DNA of 64,000 nt from Burkholderia paludis (GCF_000732615.1 NZ_JPGL01000020.1:62001-126000); one strand, 5' to 3'. Shown: positions 33,602-43,914, counted from the stretch's first letter. Notes: generated by a model not told the origin, from the letters alone. Numbers and translations are program-made.

Positions 33602-36124
33602 TTACTTGTTCTCGAACATGTCCATGATCTGCTGCTTCTCCTGCGGCGTGACAGGCGGCGGCGCAAGCCCCGCCGCACCGGTCGAGCCGAGTGCGTCGTT
33701 CGCGCTGATCGCGTTCTCGGCCGGGTTGATGTCGACGTTCGCGACGAACCCGTTGCCCGGCGTGCGATCGGCGTAGTACAGCTCGCCGTCGATCGACGTC
33801 AGGCCGTCCGGCATCGGCATCTGCTGCTCGGGCACGCCGTTCAGCGCGGTGCGCATGTAGTTCACCCAGATCGGCAACGCGAGCTGCGCGCCGAATTCGC
33901 GACTGCCCAGGCTCTTCGGCTGGTCGAAGCCCATCCACGCGACCGCGACGAGCGACTGCTGATAGCCGGCGAACCAGCCGTCCTTCGCGTCGTTCGTCGT
34001 ACCCGTCTTGCCCTGCAGGTCGCTGCGGCCCAGTACGTTGGTGCCCGCACCCGTGCCGGCCGTCGCGACCGAATGCAGCAGGCTGTTCATCACGTACGCG
34101 TTGCGGCCTTCGATCGTGCGCGGCGCCGTGCTGCCCGCGATCACCGGCTGCGACTTCTGCAGCGGCTGGCCGTGCGCGTCGTCGACTTCGGCGATCAGGT
34201 ACGGATCGACCTTGTAGCCGCCGTTCGCGAACACCGCGTAGCCGGTCGCGAGCTGCAGCGGCGTGACGAGGCCCGCGCCGAGCGCCATCGGCAGGTACGG
34301 CGGCGTCTTCGCGGGATCGAACCCGAAGCGCTGCGTCACGTACTGCTGCGCATACTGCGTGCCGATCGACGCGAGGATCCGGATCGACACGAGGTTCTTC
34401 GAACGCTGCAGGCCGGTGCGCATCGTCATCGGGCCGTCCGGCTGGTCGTCGTCCTTCGGCTCCCACGCGGTGCCGCCCGGCACGCTCGGCGGGAAGTACA
34501 GCGGCGCGTCGTTGATCATCGTCGCCGGCCCCATGCCCTTGTCGAGCGACGCCGAGTAGATGAACGGCTTGAACGACGAGCCCGGCTGCCGCCACGCCTG
34601 CGTCACGTGGTTGAACTTGCTCTTGTTGAAGTCGAAGCCGCCGACGAGCGAGCGGATCGCGCCGTCCTGCGGCGCGATCGCGACGAGCGCGCCTTCGACC
34701 TGCGGCAGTTGCACGACCTGCCAGCCCGTCTTGCCGTCCTTCAGCACGCGCACGATCGAGCCCGGCTTGATGCGCAGCGTGTCGTTCGCGCGGGACCCGA
34801 GCGCGGCCGCCACGAAGCGCAGCCCGGCCGGGCCGATCGTCGTGGTCGCGCCGCCGACGAACTGCACCTCGACCGCGTTCGGCGACGCCGACAGCACCAC
34901 CGCCGACTGCAGGTCGCCGTTGTCCGGGTGATCGGCAAGCGCGTCGTCGATCGCCTCGTCGCGGTCGTCGCCGGCCGCGGGCAGCTGGATCGACGCTTCC
35001 GGGCCGCGATAGCCGTGGCGGCGCTCGTAGTCGAGAATGCCGCGCCGCACGGCCTGGTATGCGGATTCCTGGTCGGACGAGTTGATCGTCGTCGTGACGG
35101 TCAGCCCGCGCGTATAGGTTTCGTCCTTGTATTGCTGGTACATCATCTGCCGCACCATCTCGGCGACGTACTCGCCGTGCACCGCGTACTGGTTGCCCGG
35201 CGTGCGCACGTGGATCTCTTCCTTCACGGCCGCGTCGTACTGCGGCTGCGTGATGTAGCCGACCTCGAGCATGCGCTTCAGGATGTATTCCTGGCGCACC
35301 TTCGCACGCTTCGGATTGACGACCGGGTTATACGCGGACGGCGCCTTCGGCAGCCCCGCGAGCATCGCCGCTTCCGCGAGCGTGATGTCCTTCAGGTCCT
35401 TGCCGAAATACACGCGCGCGGCAGCGGCGAAGCCGTACGAGCGCTGGCCGAGATAGATCTGGTTCATGTACAGCTCGAGGATCTGGTCCTTCGTCAGGGC
35501 CTTCTCGATCTTGTACGCGAGCAGCATTTCGTAAATCTTGCGCGTGTAGGTCTTCTCGCTCGACAGGAAGAAGTTGCGCGCGACCTGCATCGTGATCGTG
35601 CTCGCGCCCTGGCGCGCGCCGCCGTGCATCAGGTCGGCGACGCCCGCCCGCAGGATGCCGAGGAAATCGACGCCGCCGTGCTCGTAGAAGCGGTAGTCCT
35701 CGATCGCGAGCACGGCCTTCTTCATCACGTCGGGAATGTCCTGGAAGCGCACGAGGCTGCGGCGCTCCTCGCCGAACTCGCCGATCAGCACGTGATCGGC
35801 GGTGAACACGCGCAGCGGCACCTTCGGCTGGTAGTTGGTCAGCGCATCGAGCGACGGCAACTGCGGCGCCATCACGACCAGCGCGTAGCCGACGATCAGC
35901 GCGCCGACGATCGCCAGCGTCACGAACAGGCCGGCGAACCACAGCGCGACGCGCGAGCCGAACGAGCGGCGGCGCCCTCCGTCGCCGCTGCGCCGGGCCT
36001 GGCGGTCGTCGCGACGGTCGTGCTCGTCGTCATCGGGGTAATAGGCTCCGGACGGCGAACGGCGCAGCGAGTAGTGGGGTTCGTTCCTGTCGGAAGATGA
36101 AGGCGGTCGTTTGATAATTGGCAT
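33602..36124 (-). CDS. mrcA: Penicillin-binding protein 1A (bifunctional class A PBP)
   Basis: 840-residue murein synthase. A charged cytoplasmic tail (residues 1-57) and one membrane anchor (~58-85) precede the GT51 glycosyltransferase domain with its catalytic Glu142 in AIEDYRFYEHGGVD and GASTITMQVARNFFL. An OB-like insert lies between domains. The transpeptidase has the SxxK serine in QPGSSFKPF near residue 500, SKN in LQRSKNLVS and KTG in QGKTGTTND. It polymerises and cross-links peptidoglycan in the inner membrane. Single-gene unit with its own terminator. Confidence 0.96.
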   Translation of the reverse strand: MPIIKRPPSSSDRNEPHYSLRRSPSGAYYPDDDEHDRRDDRQARRSGDGGRRRSFGSRVALWFAGLFVTLAIVGALIVGYALVVMAPQLPSLDALTNYQPKVPLRVFTADHVLIGEFGEERRSLVRFQDIPDVMKKAVLAIEDYRFYEHGGVDFLGILRAGVADLMHGGARQGASTITMQVARNFFLSSEKTYTRKIYEMLLAYKIEKALTKDQILELYMNQIYLGQRSYGFAAAARVYFGKDLKDITLAEAAMLAGLPKAPSAYNPVVNPKRAKVRQEYILKRMLEVGYITQPQYDAAVKEEIHVRTPGNQYAVHGEYVAEMVRQMMYQQYKDETYTRGLTVTTTINSSDQESAYQAVRRGILDYERRHGYRGPEASIQLPAAGDDRDEAIDDALADHPDNGDLQSAVVLSASPNAVEVQFVGGATTTIGPAGLRFVAAALGSRANDTLRIKPGSIVRVLKDGKTGWQVVQLPQVEGALVAIAPQDGAIRSLVGGFDFNKSKFNHVTQAWRQPGSSFKPFIYSASLDKGMGPATMINDAPLYFPPSVPGGTAWEPKDDDQPDGPMTMRTGLQRSKNLVSIRILASIGTQYAQQYVTQRFGFDPAKTPPYLPMALGAGLVTPLQLATGYAVFANGGYKVDPYLIAEVDDAHGQPLQKSQPVIAGSTAPRTIEGRNAYVMNSLLHSVATAGTGAGTNVLGRSDLQGKTGTTNDAKDGWFAGYQQSLVAVAWMGFDQPKSLGSREFGAQLALPIWVNYMRTALNGVPEQQMPMPDGLTSIDGELYYADRTPGNGFVANVDINPAENAISANDALGSTGAAGLAPPPVTPQEKQQIMDMFENK

Positions 36125-36566
36125 GTCGGAATGGCGGGCGGTCGTGGCGCCCTCGGACGCATGCGGAAACGCAAGCGAATGAATCAGAGCAGGTGCTTCG
36201 TGATGCGGCTGTCACGTCGACAGACCCCGCCGCGCGGCGATCCGTTCCCGCGACGTGACAGCGCATTTTAATGAAATCGACCGCGTGCCTTCGCGATTTT
36301 TTGTAAAAATTCCCGCATTGCCGTGATTTGCGGAACGTATTGTCCGCCTCCCCGGCCTATCATGGACACGCGACATCGCGGGCGCGGGCATTTTTCTTTC
36401 AGGCGCGAAAGGTTGACATCCCGATGCGCACGCCGCTTGAACTCCCGCGTTTAAGCCGTATTTAAGTGATCCGGTGGTGTAATATCCGCCGGCTCATGCG
36501 GGTCGGAACCGGCCCGCAACAGGCACTGCCGCCGTCACGCGGCGCCTTTCAATCACGGAGGATTTC
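36125..36566. other. Divergent promoter region between mrcA and the pspA-like gene
   Basis: 442 bases. For the plus strand TGTAATAT near 36478-36485 is a -10-like element about 85 bases before the pspA-like ATG, preceded by two TTTAAG repeats 11 bases apart in the -35 area. AT-rich patches around 36290-36310 may serve mrcA. No gene is seen. Confidence 0.4.
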
Positions 36567-37247
36567 ATGTCGCTTTTCGACTCTGTTTCGCGCACGATCA
36601 AGGGCCTGCTGAACGACGCGGCCGATTCGGTACAGGATCCGTCGCGCGACGCACGTCAGATCGTGCGGGAGCTCGACGACAGCATCGGCCGTGCCGAGAA
36701 TTCGCTGATCGAGATCGAGGCACAGGTCGCGACCCAGCGCAGCAAGCGCGATGCGGCCGACGACAAGGTGAAGAAGTACGAGGACGGCGCGAAGCGCGCG
36801 CTGCAGGCCGGCGACGAAGCGCTCGCACGCGAGGCGCTCGCCGCGCAGTCGAACGCGGAAGCCGAGCGCGATGCGCTCGCGGCCGAACTGACGACGCTCG
36901 AGCCGTCGGTCGACAAGCTGAAGGGGCAGATCGCCGAGATGCGCCAGCGCCGCAACGACCTGAACGCGCGCTCGAACATCCTGCAGGCCAAGCAGGAAAT
37001 CGCGCAGGCGAAGGACGTCGCGGCAAGCGCGCTGGGCGGCATCGGCGGCAAGAACCTGTCCGAGGATTTCCAGAAGCTCGAGGACAAGGTCGCGCTGCAG
37101 AACGCGCGCTCGGACGCACGCCTGAACTCGGCCGACACGTCGAGCGGCAAGGCGCTCGACGACAAGCTCGCCGCGCTGAACAAGGGCCCGTCGGTCGAGG
37201 ATCGCCTCGCCGCACTGAAGAAGCAGCTCGACACGCCCGCGCAGTAA
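36567..37247 (+). CDS. PspA/IM30 (Vipp1) family protein
   Basis: 226-residue protein, almost entirely amphipathic helix and coiled coil (SRDARQIVRELDDSIGRAEN, IEIEAQVATQRSKRD, AEMRQRRNDLNARSNILQAK). PspA-family proteins bind the inner face of the cytoplasmic membrane and protect it under envelope stress. The usual pspBC partners are absent; instead a TPR membrane protein follows 89 bases downstream. RBS GGAGG lies just before the ATG. Confidence 0.85.
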   Translation: MSLFDSVSRTIKGLLNDAADSVQDPSRDARQIVRELDDSIGRAENSLIEIEAQVATQRSKRDAADDKVKKYEDGAKRALQAGDEALAREALAAQSNAEAERDALAAELTTLEPSVDKLKGQIAEMRQRRNDLNARSNILQAKQEIAQAKDVAASALGGIGGKNLSEDFQKLEDKVALQNARSDARLNSADTSSGKALDDKLAALNKGPSVEDRLAALKKQLDTPAQ

Positions 37248-37336
37248 CGCCAACCGCGGGCAACCGCGCCGCCGCCCGCCCGGGCGTGCGGCGCGAACCG
37301 ATCGCCAGGAGACGGGCGCCTGCGCCCGGTTCGACC

Positions 37337-38509
37337 ATGAAGAAATCCCTCGCCGCACTCGGCCTCTCGCTGATGTTGCTGTCGTCCGCCGCGTTTGCGG
37401 TCCCGTCGCTGCAGCAGGTCGAGCAATCGATCGCGCAGCGCAACTGGCAGCAAGCCGACACGCAGCTGTCGCAAGTCATCGACGCCCATCCGAACAACGC
37501 GCACGCGCGCTACCTGTATGCGCAGGTGCTGGACCGCGAAGGCCGTGCGTCCGACGCGCTGACGCAACTGCAGCGCGCGAAGTCGCTCGATCCGCAACTG
37601 AAGTTCACCGACCCGTCGCGTTTCGCGCAGACGGAATCGCGCATCCGCGCCGACGCCGCGCGCGTCGGCGGCAACGCACCGTCTGCCGCACAGGCCGGCA
37701 CGGTGCAGTCGTCGCTCGCACCCGCCGTCGCGCCGGCCGAAAAACACGGCCCGTCGACAGGCATGTGGATCGGCCTCGGGCTGATCGTCGCGATAATCGC
37801 GCTGGTACTGCGCTGGACGCTGCGGCGCGCCCGCACGGCCGACGACGGCCGCGCCGACGACGAACGCCGCACGCAACTCAAGCGCGCCACCGACGTGCTG
37901 AACGACATCCGTCCGCTGAAGCTCGACGCGAAGCTGTCGACGGCGCCGGGCGTCGCCGCGCTCACGGGCGAACTCGACGCGATCGAGGCCGACGCACGCA
38001 CGCTCGTCGAAACGCTGTCGAACGGCAAGAATCCGGTGCCGCCGTATCGCGTCGACGAACTCGAACAGCGCCACGCGAGCGTGAAGGCGCGCGTCGAAGG
38101 CCGGCCCGACCCGGCCGCGCAGCCGGCAGCGCCGGCGAACGGCTCGAACGGCAGCGGCTCCGTGTACGCGCAGGAAGCGGATCGCATGACAGGCGCGCAA
38201 GGCCAGCCGTATCCGCCGCAGCCCTACCCGCCACAGCAGCAGCCCGTCGTGATCCAGCAAGGCGGCGGCGGTTTCGGCGGCGGCATGGGCGGACTGCTGA
38301 CCGGCGTGTTGCTCGGCGAGGCGATGTCGGGCGGCCGCGAGCGCGTGGTCGAGCGCGACGTGATCGTCGACGGCGAGCGCCGCCGGCAGGACGCCGATCC
38401 GGGCTTCGACCTCGGCCGCGGCGACGCTTCGAACTGGAGCGACGGCAACAGCGGCGGCGGCATGGATCTCGGCAGCAACGACGACGGCTGGACCGACGAC
38501 AACACCTGA
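37337..38509 (+). CDS. TPR-containing single-pass membrane protein, partner of the PspA-like protein
   Basis: 390 residues. A signal peptide (KKSLAALGLSLMLLSSAAFA) leads to two tetratricopeptide-like helices (VEQSIAQRNWQQADTQLSQV, HARYLYAQVLDREGRASDAL), a linker, one membrane helix near residue 145-168 (GMWIGLGLIVAIIALVLRW), a cytoplasmic helical part, and a Pro/Gln- and Gly-rich tail ending in acidic repeats (SGGGMDLGSNDDGWTDDN). Start at 37337 places the signal at the N-terminus. Its pairing with the PspA-like gene suggests a membrane-stress module. No named family. Confidence 0.75.
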   Translation: MKKSLAALGLSLMLLSSAAFAVPSLQQVEQSIAQRNWQQADTQLSQVIDAHPNNAHARYLYAQVLDREGRASDALTQLQRAKSLDPQLKFTDPSRFAQTESRIRADAARVGGNAPSAAQAGTVQSSLAPAVAPAEKHGPSTGMWIGLGLIVAIIALVLRWTLRRARTADDGRADDERRTQLKRATDVLNDIRPLKLDAKLSTAPGVAALTGELDAIEADARTLVETLSNGKNPVPPYRVDELEQRHASVKARVEGRPDPAAQPAAPANGSNGSGSVYAQEADRMTGAQGQPYPPQPYPPQQQPVVIQQGGGGFGGGMGGLLTGVLLGEAMSGGRERVVERDVIVDGERRRQDADPGFDLGRGDASNWSDGNSGGGMDLGSNDDGWTDDNT

Positions 38510-38743
38510 CGCAATGCGGCGCGGCGACCCGCGCTGCGCCACGCACGCCACGCACGCCACGCTCCCCTGTCCGACCGGCCGCGCCGCCGCGCGGATTTGT
38601 CAATCATTTCAAGATGGGCTACCGGCAACGGGGAGCGTTCGCTATCATGCGGCCATCGGCGTGCCACCGACCCTCATTCGACGCTTTGCATTCGCGCGCG
38701 TCGCGGCACGCCTCCTCTCGCCTCAACCAGGAGAAAGCCGCTC

Positions 38744-39175
38744 ATGAGCATCATCAAGGAATTCAAGGAATTCGCCGTCAAGGGCAACGTCATGGATCTC
38801 GCCGTCGGCGTGATCATCGGCGGCGCGTTCTCGAAGATCGTCGACTCGGTCGTGAAAGACCTCATCATGCCGGTGATCGGCGTGCTGACGGGCGGTCTGG
38901 ATTTCTCGAACAAGTTCGTTCTGCTCGGCACCATCCCCCCGACGTTCAAGGGTAATCCCGATTCGTTCAAGGACCTGCAGGCCGCAGGCGTCGCCGCGTT
39001 CGGTTACGGCTCGTTCATCACCGTGGCGATCAATTTCGTCATCCTGGCCTTCATCATTTTCCTGATGGTGAAATTCATCAACAAGCTGCGCAAGCCGGAA
39101 GAAGCCGCGCCGGCCGCGACGCCGGAAGACACCGTGCTGCTGCGCGAGATCCGCGATTCGCTCAAGCAGCGCTGA
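38744..39175 (+). CDS. mscL: Large-conductance mechanosensitive channel MscL
   Basis: 143-residue pentameric channel that opens under hypo-osmotic stress. The N-terminal [20 protein letters not shown] is the family signature, TM1 ([20 protein letters not shown]) forms the pore with its Gly pattern, TM2 is [19 protein letters not shown], and a C-terminal helical bundle follows. Usual length. RBS AGGAG lies about 11 bases before the ATG at 38744. Confidence 0.97.
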   Translation: MSIIKEFKEFAVKGNVMDLAVGVIIGGAFSKIVDSVVKDLIMPVIGVLTGGLDFSNKFVLLGTIPPTFKGNPDSFKDLQAAGVAAFGYGSFITVAINFVILAFIIFLMVKFINKLRKPEEAAPAATPEDTVLLREIRDSLKQR

Positions 39176-39197
39176 GCGCCAGGCACCCCGCCCGCCA

Positions 39198-39224
39198 GGC
39201 CCGCCTCGTGCGGGCCTTTTTGTT
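39198..39224 (+). terminator. Terminator of mscL
   Basis: GGCCCGC pairs with GCGGGCC across a CTCGT loop, followed by a T5 run. It starts about 22 bases after the mscL stop. Confidence 0.85.
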
Positions 39225-39508
39225 GCGCGCGCGGTGCGCCGCCGCATGCGACCCATCCCACTTTTTTGTGACGAGCGAATGCACGTGCGGGGAAAGCAGG
39301 TCTATGATGGAGACTAAACGACAGTACGGGCGCCAAGACGCTGGCTGTGTCGATCATGGCGAGCAGGTCGACGGGAGACATTGATCGTCGTACTGCACGA
39401 ATGCAACATTTTCGTGTGCTATAAAGGATCGACATGCGGCGTACATAGCCGGGAGTGGGTCGCATGAAAATGCCGCATTTCTTGCAATTGTTTTTGAGGC
39501 GAGTGTTT

Positions 39509-39955
39509 ATGTCCTTCCCGAAAAAACGTCGGCGGGCCCAGCAGGATGGCCAGGAGTCATTCCTCGCGGTATTGCGCCACTCGAAACCGTTTGCCCAGCT
39601 CGACACCAAGATTGCCCGCGCCCGCGCGCAGGACGAACCCGTCCTCTACGCGCACGTGCTGCCCGGCCTCGACGTGCTCCTGTGCAGCGTGCGTGGCGCC
39701 CAGCCGCCCTATCCGGCCATCGCCGAACTGCGCAAGCGCTGCATCGAATCGATCGCCAACGCGCTCGAGCAGCCGCTGGACGGCCTCGAGAACGGCGGGT
39801 ACTGGTACGAAGCGAACGGCTTCGGCTTCCTCGTGTTCGCGAGCCGCGCGCGTGCGCGTATCCTGCCCGAGTTTGGTGCGGGCACGAAAGCGAGCCTGCG
39901 CGGCGGCCTCGGCCGCCAGAACGCCGGCGACACGACACCCCGCTCGCTCGGCTGA
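39509..39955 (+). CDS. Conserved hypothetical protein
   Basis: 148 residues from the start MSFPKKRRRAQQDGQ; upstream in-frame starts at 39464 (preceded by GGGAG) and 39455 would add 15-18 residues. The N-terminus is strongly basic (KKRRR). A mixed alpha/beta core follows (LDTKIARARAQDEPVLYAHV, LPGLDVLLCSVRGAQPPYPA, CIESIANALEQPLDGLENGG, YWYEANGFGFLVFASRARAR). The codon bias is like that of core genes. No family recognised. TATAAA at 39420-39425 may be its -10 element. Confidence 0.65.
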   Translation: MSFPKKRRRAQQDGQESFLAVLRHSKPFAQLDTKIARARAQDEPVLYAHVLPGLDVLLCSVRGAQPPYPAIAELRKRCIESIANALEQPLDGLENGGYWYEANGFGFLVFASRARARILPEFGAGTKASLRGGLGRQNAGDTTPRSLG

Positions 39956-40021
39956 TCCGCCAGCCATCCGATGGGCCGCCCGAGGGCGGCCCATCTGCCA
40001 TTCACGCCCCCCGCTTGCCCG

Positions 40022-40915
40022 TCACGCCGCCGGCTGACGCCCGTTGCCGGGCCGCACGATGTCGATGAACGCGGCGAAATCCGCGCCGGCGAGCCCTTGC
40101 GCGGCGCCCAGGCGCAGCACCTGCTGGACGGTGGCCGACACGGGCATCACGGCGCCCGTGTCGCGCGCGGCATCGGCGATCGCATCGACGTCCTTCTGGA
40201 ACGTGCCGAGCGCGCCGATCGGCGCATGACCGCCCGACGTCATGCGCGGCACGAACGTCTGCAGCAGCACCGAGTCGGCCCAGCCGCCGGCGAGCGCCTC
40301 GGCCAGGCGCGCGGCGTCGATGCCGCTCGCCTGCGCCAGACCGACGGCCTCGGCGATCGCCGTCACCGTCGCGGTGACGATCGCCTGGTTGCACAGCTTC
40401 GCCGTCTGGCCCGCGCCCGCGTCGCCCATGTGCGTGATGCGCGACGCGTACGTGCCGACCAGCGGCCTCACCGCGTCGAGATCGGCCGCGCGGCCGCCGA
40501 CCATCACCGCGAGCGTGCCGGCCTGCGCGCCCGGCACGCCGCCCGATACGGGCGCATCGACCCAGCCCGCGCCGAGCGCGGCCGCGCGCGCCGCGTAGTC
40601 GCGCGTCGCGGCAGGCGGAATGCTCGAATGATCGACGATGCGCAGCAGGCGCCGCGCAGCGGCATCGCCGGAGAGCAGCCCGTGCTCGCCGAACACGACG
40701 TCGCCGACCGCGCGCCCGTCGAGCACGCATACGAATACTGTGTCGACGCGCTCCGCCAGCTCGCGCGGCGTGCCGGCCACCTGCGCGCCGTCCTTCGCGA
40801 GCGCCTCCGCCTTGTCGCGCGAGCGGTTCCACACGCTGACCCGATGCCCGGCCGCCAGCAAATGCCGAATCATCGGCGCGCCCATCAATCCCGGTCCGCA
40901 AAATCCGACTTCCAC
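40022..40915 (-). CDS. NAD(P)-dependent beta-hydroxyacid dehydrogenase (3-hydroxyisobutyrate dehydrogenase family)
   Basis: 297 residues. N-terminal Rossmann fold with [17 protein letters not shown] (residues ~5-21), substrate-binding [20 protein letters not shown] near residue 120 and the catalytic lysine in [11 protein letters not shown] near residue 170. Members include tartronate semialdehyde reductase, 3-hydroxyisobutyrate dehydrogenase and related enzymes. The start is GTG at 40915 with GAGGA 7-8 bases upstream. A paralogue lies at 63068-63952. The true substrate is unknown. Confidence 0.88.
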   Translation of the reverse strand: MEVGFCGPGLMGAPMIRHLLAAGHRVSVWNRSRDKAEALAKDGAQVAGTPRELAERVDTVFVCVLDGRAVGDVVFGEHGLLSGDAAARRLLRIVDHSSIPPAATRDYAARAAALGAGWVDAPVSGGVPGAQAGTLAVMVGGRAADLDAVRPLVGTYASRITHMGDAGAGQTAKLCNQAIVTATVTAIAEAVGLAQASGIDAARLAEALAGGWADSVLLQTFVPRMTSGGHAPIGALGTFQKDVDAIADAARDTGAVMPVSATVQQVLRLGAAQGLAGADFAAFIDIVRPGNGRQPAA

Positions 40916-41051
40916 GATGTTCCTCGTCTCCGATATGGGTTGCACTCGCCGCCCATCATACCTATCACTCAAGAAGCCGGGCACGCGCGGCGCCGCTGCG
41001 CAAGCCGCGCTGCGCGCCGGCGACCCGCATCGATATCCCAGGGAGTGCATC

Positions 41052-41261
41052 ATGAGCGACCACGTCTACAAGATGATCGAACTGACCGGCTCGTCGCGGC
41101 AATCGAGCGACGACGCCATCCGCAACGCGATCTCGAAGGCCGGCAAGACCCTGCACAACCTGCACTGGTTCCAGGTAACCGAGACGCGCGGCCACATCGA
41201 GGGCGATCAGGTCGTTCACTGGCAGGTCACGCTGAAGGTCGGCATGCGCATCGACGACTGA
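41052..41261 (+). CDS. Dodecin-family flavin-binding protein
   Basis: 69 residues, the normal dodecin length. Dodecins form hollow dodecamers that store and buffer flavins. The pattern [19 protein letters not shown] then [14 protein letters not shown], with the Trp that stacks on the isoalloxazine ring, and the C-terminal [13 protein letters not shown] is typical. RBS GGGAG lies about 6 bases before the ATG. Single-gene unit. Confidence 0.93.
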   Translation: MSDHVYKMIELTGSSRQSSDDAIRNAISKAGKTLHNLHWFQVTETRGHIEGDQVVHWQVTLKVGMRIDD

Positions 41262-41487
41262 CGCGCACACCGCACCGCGCACTGCGCACCACGCGCCGCG
41301 AGCCGGATCCGCGCAACGCGCCTCCGCCCGGCGCCGCCCCCTTTTTCCGCACCGTCCAGGCCCCTTGCCGCGGCCCGGCCGGCGGGCGTCTGCGGGTATC
41401 CATCTCTTGACGCTGCTTTTCGTCCATATTAAAAACGATATACCCACAGTACCCCTCGATCAGCCTGGACATATAAACGGAGATACC

Positions 41488-42417
41488 ATGAGTCAGCAAC
41501 GAGAGGCGATCGACACGTACCTCTTGCGCGTCCTGCACACCCTGTTGATGGAGCGCAGCGTCACGCGTGCGGCCGTCAAGCTGAACCAGTCGCAGCCGGC
41601 GATCAGCGCCGCGCTGCGGCGCCTGCGCGACATCACCGGCGATCCGCTGCTGGTGCGCGGCAAATCCGGCATGGTGCCGACCGAATACGGGCTGCGCCTG
41701 CTCGAGCCCGTGCAGAACGCCCTGCGCGAAATCGAGCGCATCAAGTTCCAGCAGCACAACTTCGACCCGGCCACGTCGATCCGCTGCTACCGGATCGGCT
41801 GCCCCGACTACCTGAACGTGCTGTTCGTGCCGACCGTCGTCGAGCGCTTCCGCCAGGCCGCGCCGAACGCGACGCTCGAGTTCCACTCGCTCGGCCCCGC
41901 GTTCGACTACGAACTCGCGCTGGAGGACGGCAAGCTCGACATCGTCGTCGGCAACTGGCCGGAGCCGCCCGAGCAGCTGCACCTGTCGAACCTGTTCGTC
42001 GACGAAATCGTCTGCCTGATGAGCAACACGCACCCGTTCGCGAAGCGCGGCGGGCTCACGCTCGACCAGTACCTGAACGCGCCGCATCTCGCGCCGACGC
42101 CATACTCGGTCGGCCAGCGCGGCGCGATCGACGTGCATCTCGCGCGCGAGCGGCTCAAGCGCCACGTGGTCGTCACGCTGCCGTACTTCAACCTGGCGCC
42201 CTACGTGCTCGTGAAGTCCGACCTGATCTTCACGACGACGCGCCTGTTCGCCGATCATTATGCGAAGTTCCTGCCGCTGTCGGTCGTGCCGGCGCCGCTC
42301 GACTTCCCGCCGATGCAGTACTACCAGCTGTGGCACGAGCGCTGCCACTACTCCGACGAAGTGCGCTGGCTGCGCGGCCTCGTCGCCGAAGCCACCCGCA
42401 CGCTGATCGAGCCGTAA
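41488..42417 (+). CDS. LysR-family transcriptional regulator
   Basis: 309 residues. N-terminal winged helix (residues ~6-66, LLMERSVTRAAVKLNQSQPA, ALRRLRDITGDPLLVRG) and a periplasmic-binding-like effector domain (~95-300). RBS GGAGA lies just before the ATG at 41488. It is convergent with the 8-oxoguanine deaminase gene, so a role in purine use is possible but not shown. The region upstream has an AT-rich promoter-like patch near 41430-41470. Confidence 0.9.
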   Translation: MSQQREAIDTYLLRVLHTLLMERSVTRAAVKLNQSQPAISAALRRLRDITGDPLLVRGKSGMVPTEYGLRLLEPVQNALREIERIKFQQHNFDPATSIRCYRIGCPDYLNVLFVPTVVERFRQAAPNATLEFHSLGPAFDYELALEDGKLDIVVGNWPEPPEQLHLSNLFVDEIVCLMSNTHPFAKRGGLTLDQYLNAPHLAPTPYSVGQRGAIDVHLARERLKRHVVVTLPYFNLAPYVLVKSDLIFTTTRLFADHYAKFLPLSVVPAPLDFPPMQYYQLWHERCHYSDEVRWLRGLVAEATRTLIEP

Positions 42418-42501
42418 CGGCGCGCGCCGGCCGTGCCGTCACGGCGCGGCGACAGCGGCGGCACGCCTCGCCAGGCGGCCGCCGGACGGTATGCGTCTCC
42501 T

Positions 42502-43914
42502 TCAGCGCGACGCGTCGACCAGTGCCTGCGCGAGCGCGTTGTGACGCGCGATGACGGGCGGCAGATCGAGCGTCGCCAGCCGCCCTTCCCGCACCACGAC
42601 CTTCCCGTTCACCACCGTGTACGCCGTCTGCGACGGCGCGCAGAACACCAGTGCCGCGACCGGATCGTGCAGCGCGCCCGCGAACAACGGCTGGCGCAGG
42701 TCGAACGCGGCGAAATCCGCGGCCATGCCGGGCTTCAATGCGCCGATGTCGTCGCGGTTCAGCACCTTCGCGCCGCCGAGCGTCGCGATCTCGAGCGCCT
42801 CGCGCGCGGTCATCGCATCGGGCCCGAACCCGACCCGCTGCAACAGCAGCGCCTGGCGCACTTCGGCGACCATCTGCGCGCCGTCGTTCGATGCGGAACC
42901 GTCGACGCCGAGGCCGACCGGCACGCCCGCGAGCCGCATCTTCTTCACCGGCGCGATACCCGATGCGAGCCGCATGTTGGAACACGGGCAGTGCGCGACG
43001 CCCGTGCCGGTGCGCGCGAACAGGCCGATGCCCACATCGTCGAGCTGCACGCAGTGCGCATGCCACACGTCGTGGCCGACCCAGCCGAGATCTTCCGCGT
43101 ATTCGGCCGGCGTCATCCCGAACTTCTCGCGGCTGTACGCGATGTCGTTGACGTTCTCCGCGAGGTGCGTGTGCAGCGACACGCCGTACTCGCGCGCCAG
43201 CACGGCCGCGTCGCGCATCAGCTCGCGGCTCACCGAGAACGGCGAGCATGGCGCCACCACGACACGCAGCATCGCGTAGCGGCCGTCGTCGTGATAGGTC
43301 TCGATCAGGCGCTGCGTGTCGCGCAGGATGTCGGGTTCGCGCTCGACGACCGAATCGGGCGGCAGCCCGCCGTCGCGCTGGCCGACGCTCATCGCGCCGC
43401 GGCTCGCGTGGAAACGCATGCCGATCCGCTGCGCGGCGCCGATGCTGTCGTCGAGCCGGCTGCCGTTCGGGTAGATGTACAGATGATCGCTCGACGTCGT
43501 GCAGCCCGATTGCAGCAGCTCGGCCATCGCGGTCAGCGTCGACACCTCGATCATCTCGGGCGTCAGGTGCGCCCAGATCCGGTAGAGGTTCGTGAGCCAG
43601 CCGAACAGTTCGGCATTCTGCGCGGCCGGCACCGCGCGCGTGAGGCTCTGGTACATGTGGTGATGCGTGTTCACGAGCCCGGGGATCACGAGGTGGCCGC
43701 GCAGGTCGAGCACTTCGTCGGCCGTGTCGGGCAGCTCGGCGCTCGGGCCGACCGCGACGATCCGGTTGTCTTCGATGTAGAGCCCCGCGTCGCGCAGTTC
43801 ACGGCGCGTGTCGTCCATGGTCACGAGCACGTCGGCGTGCTTGACCAGCAGGGTCGTCGGGCGGAATGGGGACGGGTTCGGCGCGCGTGCGCCGGCGTGC
43901 TGCTCGAGGTTCAT
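42502..43914 (-). CDS. 8-oxoguanine deaminase (amidohydrolase superfamily)
   Basis: 470 residues, the 8-oxoguanine deaminase subgroup that turns 8-oxoguanine into urate. Metal-binding motifs are PGLVNTHHHMYQSL near residue 80, VSLHTHLAEN near residue 245 and the Asp in GLGVDGSASND near residue 335. The product urate is the substrate of PuuD encoded on the other side of the divergent gap, which supports the call over chlorohydrolase-type alternatives. Confidence 0.88.
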   Translation of the reverse strand: MNLEQHAGARAPNPSPFRPTTLLVKHADVLVTMDDTRRELRDAGLYIEDNRIVAVGPSAELPDTADEVLDLRGHLVIPGLVNTHHHMYQSLTRAVPAAQNAELFGWLTNLYRIWAHLTPEMIEVSTLTAMAELLQSGCTTSSDHLYIYPNGSRLDDSIGAAQRIGMRFHASRGAMSVGQRDGGLPPDSVVEREPDILRDTQRLIETYHDDGRYAMLRVVVAPCSPFSVSRELMRDAAVLAREYGVSLHTHLAENVNDIAYSREKFGMTPAEYAEDLGWVGHDVWHAHCVQLDDVGIGLFARTGTGVAHCPCSNMRLASGIAPVKKMRLAGVPVGLGVDGSASNDGAQMVAEVRQALLLQRVGFGPDAMTAREALEIATLGGAKVLNRDDIGALKPGMAADFAAFDLRQPLFAGALHDPVAALVFCAPSQTAYTVVNGKVVVREGRLATLDLPPVIARHNALAQALVDASR

